Assembly: GCA_031265725.1 (NCBI GenBank)
Contig: JAISCH010000175.1
Location: 1 to 6,065, forward strand
From: Propionibacteriaceae bacterium
GTDB lineage: Bacteria; Actinomycetota; Actinomycetes; Propionibacteriales; Propionibacteriaceae
DNA length: 6,065 nucleotides
Reading direction: 5' to 3'
Positions 5,445 to 6,065 of this stretch are shown here, one piece after another (positions within the stretch are counted from its first letter, which is position 1; each line of letters opens with the position of its first letter). The notes beneath the pieces were generated by a model. The model searched no databases and was not told where the DNA came from. It saw only the letters and a program-made list of their open reading frames with translations. The position numbers were made by a program, and so were the translations under genes.

Positions 5445-6065
5445 GTGAACACAGACATTGCTGCCGTTCCCCCGCTGGAGACTGAACGGTTGACGGTGTG
5501 TTTCAAGAGGCGTCAACGACAGGCGTTACCGGTTGCGATAGGCGCGTTTAGCTGTCTGGCTGTGTTGGCTGGGGGAATATTGCTCGCGCAGGTTGTCATC
5601 CAGCCTGTCGAGACTGCCGTTGGGGTGGTTATAGTTTCAGCGATCATCGCCGGGCTGATCTGGTTTCTTATCATCAGGCCGAACTTGCGGGTGTTGCTGC
5701 GCTCAAACCGGGTGGGTATGACGATTGGGCCGGAGGGTATCCGGCTGGCTAATACTCAGCTACTTGATCGAATTGGGGTGATCCCTTGGCCTGAGCTACG
5801 TGCGTTGCACCCACGCAAGGGATTTGTGAAGCTAGATTTCGCCGATACCGAATGGTTAGGTGGCCGAGTGTCGGACAGCGTTCGGCAGCGCCTCGCCGAG
5901 GCTGGTCTTCCGCTCACGACTATTCGGCTGGACCTACCTACCGAAGAATTTGTCCAGCAAATCATGCGTTATGCGGAAAAATATCTGCCGCATAGAAATG
6001 ATGCCAAGCAAGAAGAATTTGCGGATGAAGTCATTAAAACTTCACTCGTGCAAAGCCTTATTCCC
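5445..6065 (+). CDS. Membrane protein with PH-like (STM3941-type) region, C-terminus cut by window edge
   Basis: An uninterrupted frame of 207 codons runs from a GTG to the right edge, so the gene is partial and its stop is unseen. The protein has a short charged N-terminus, two adjacent membrane helices (about 29-51 and 57-77), then a soluble part. That part reads VGMTIGPEGIRL (90-101), then GVIPWPELRAL (111-121) and a later IRLDLPTEEF segment (160-169), a pattern seen in STM3941-like small membrane proteins with a bacterial PH-type fold. The assignment is by pattern only, with no catalytic residues visible; a DUF of similar architecture is possible. Codon use differs from its neighbours (TTA, ATA and AAA codons, more A/T at third positions), and the last 130 bases fall to about 40% GC. 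The gene seems separately transcribed, probably leaderless. Confidence 0.7.
   Translation, partial: MNTDIAAVPPLETERLTVCFKRRQRQALPVAIGAFSCLAVLAGGILLAQVVIQPVETAVGVVIVSAIIAGLIWFLIIRPNLRVLLRSNRVGMTIGPEGIRLANTQLLDRIGVIPWPELRALHPRKGFVKLDFADTEWLGGRVSDSVRQRLAEAGLPLTTIRLDLPTEEFVQQIMRYAEKYLPHRNDAKQEEFADEVIKTSLVQSLIP

Noticed and set aside
5756..5965. A 69-codon minus-strand frame at the right end
   Set aside because: Ser/Arg-rich shadow opposite the open frame that starts at 5445, which has membrane helices and PH-like motifs.
1..6065. CRISPR array, tRNA/rRNA genes, insertion sequences
   Set aside because: No regularly spaced repeats, cloverleaf-like segments or transposase motifs were seen on either strand.

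Overview
The window is GC-rich actinobacterial DNA carrying seven protein genes, two of them cut by the window edges. The minus-strand block (moxR, DUF58, VWA, VWA) follows the order I recall for the mycobacterial Rv1479-Rv1480-Rv1481 locus, and the proteins resemble those homologues motif by motif. Frequent GTG starts, overlapping start/stop junctions and a probable leaderless gene also fit an actinobacterium. The pairing of the 296-residue membrane protein with a Cof-type HAD suggests the Propionibacteriales, but that is from memory and only moderately secure.

Layout. Positions 1-3387 are a tightly packed minus-strand operon read right to left: a MoxR AAA+ ATPase with a proline-rich N-terminal extension, a DUF58 protein, a membrane-anchored VWA protein, and the first 52 codons of a second VWA-type protein that runs off the left edge. 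Gene junctions are a 7-nt gap, a 1-nt overlap and a 10-nt overlap. Positions 3388-3628 are a divergent intergenic region with a possible leader peptide for moxR, weak promoter candidates and small inverted and direct repeats. Positions 3629-5319 are a plus-strand pair joined by an ATGA overlap: a single-pass membrane protein whose cytoplasmic part looks like a degenerate Ser/Thr-kinase N-lobe, then a Cof-type HAD phosphatase. After a 125-bp AT-richer gap, a plus-strand gene with probable leaderless GTG start (5445) runs off the right edge. It encodes a two-helix membrane protein resembling STM3941/PH-like proteins.

How the genes work together. In the MoxR-VWA families the AAA+ ATPase is thought to remodel or activate partners through VWA proteins at the membrane, with DUF58 as a conserved companion; the substrate is unknown here. 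The plus-strand pair is probably co-translated, but no biochemical link between the kinase-like membrane protein and the HAD phosphatase is visible. The most unusual item is that kinase-like protein, which appears to keep an N-lobe and hinge while lacking the catalytic lysine and the whole catalytic lobe. The rest is largely ordinary actinobacterial chromosome.
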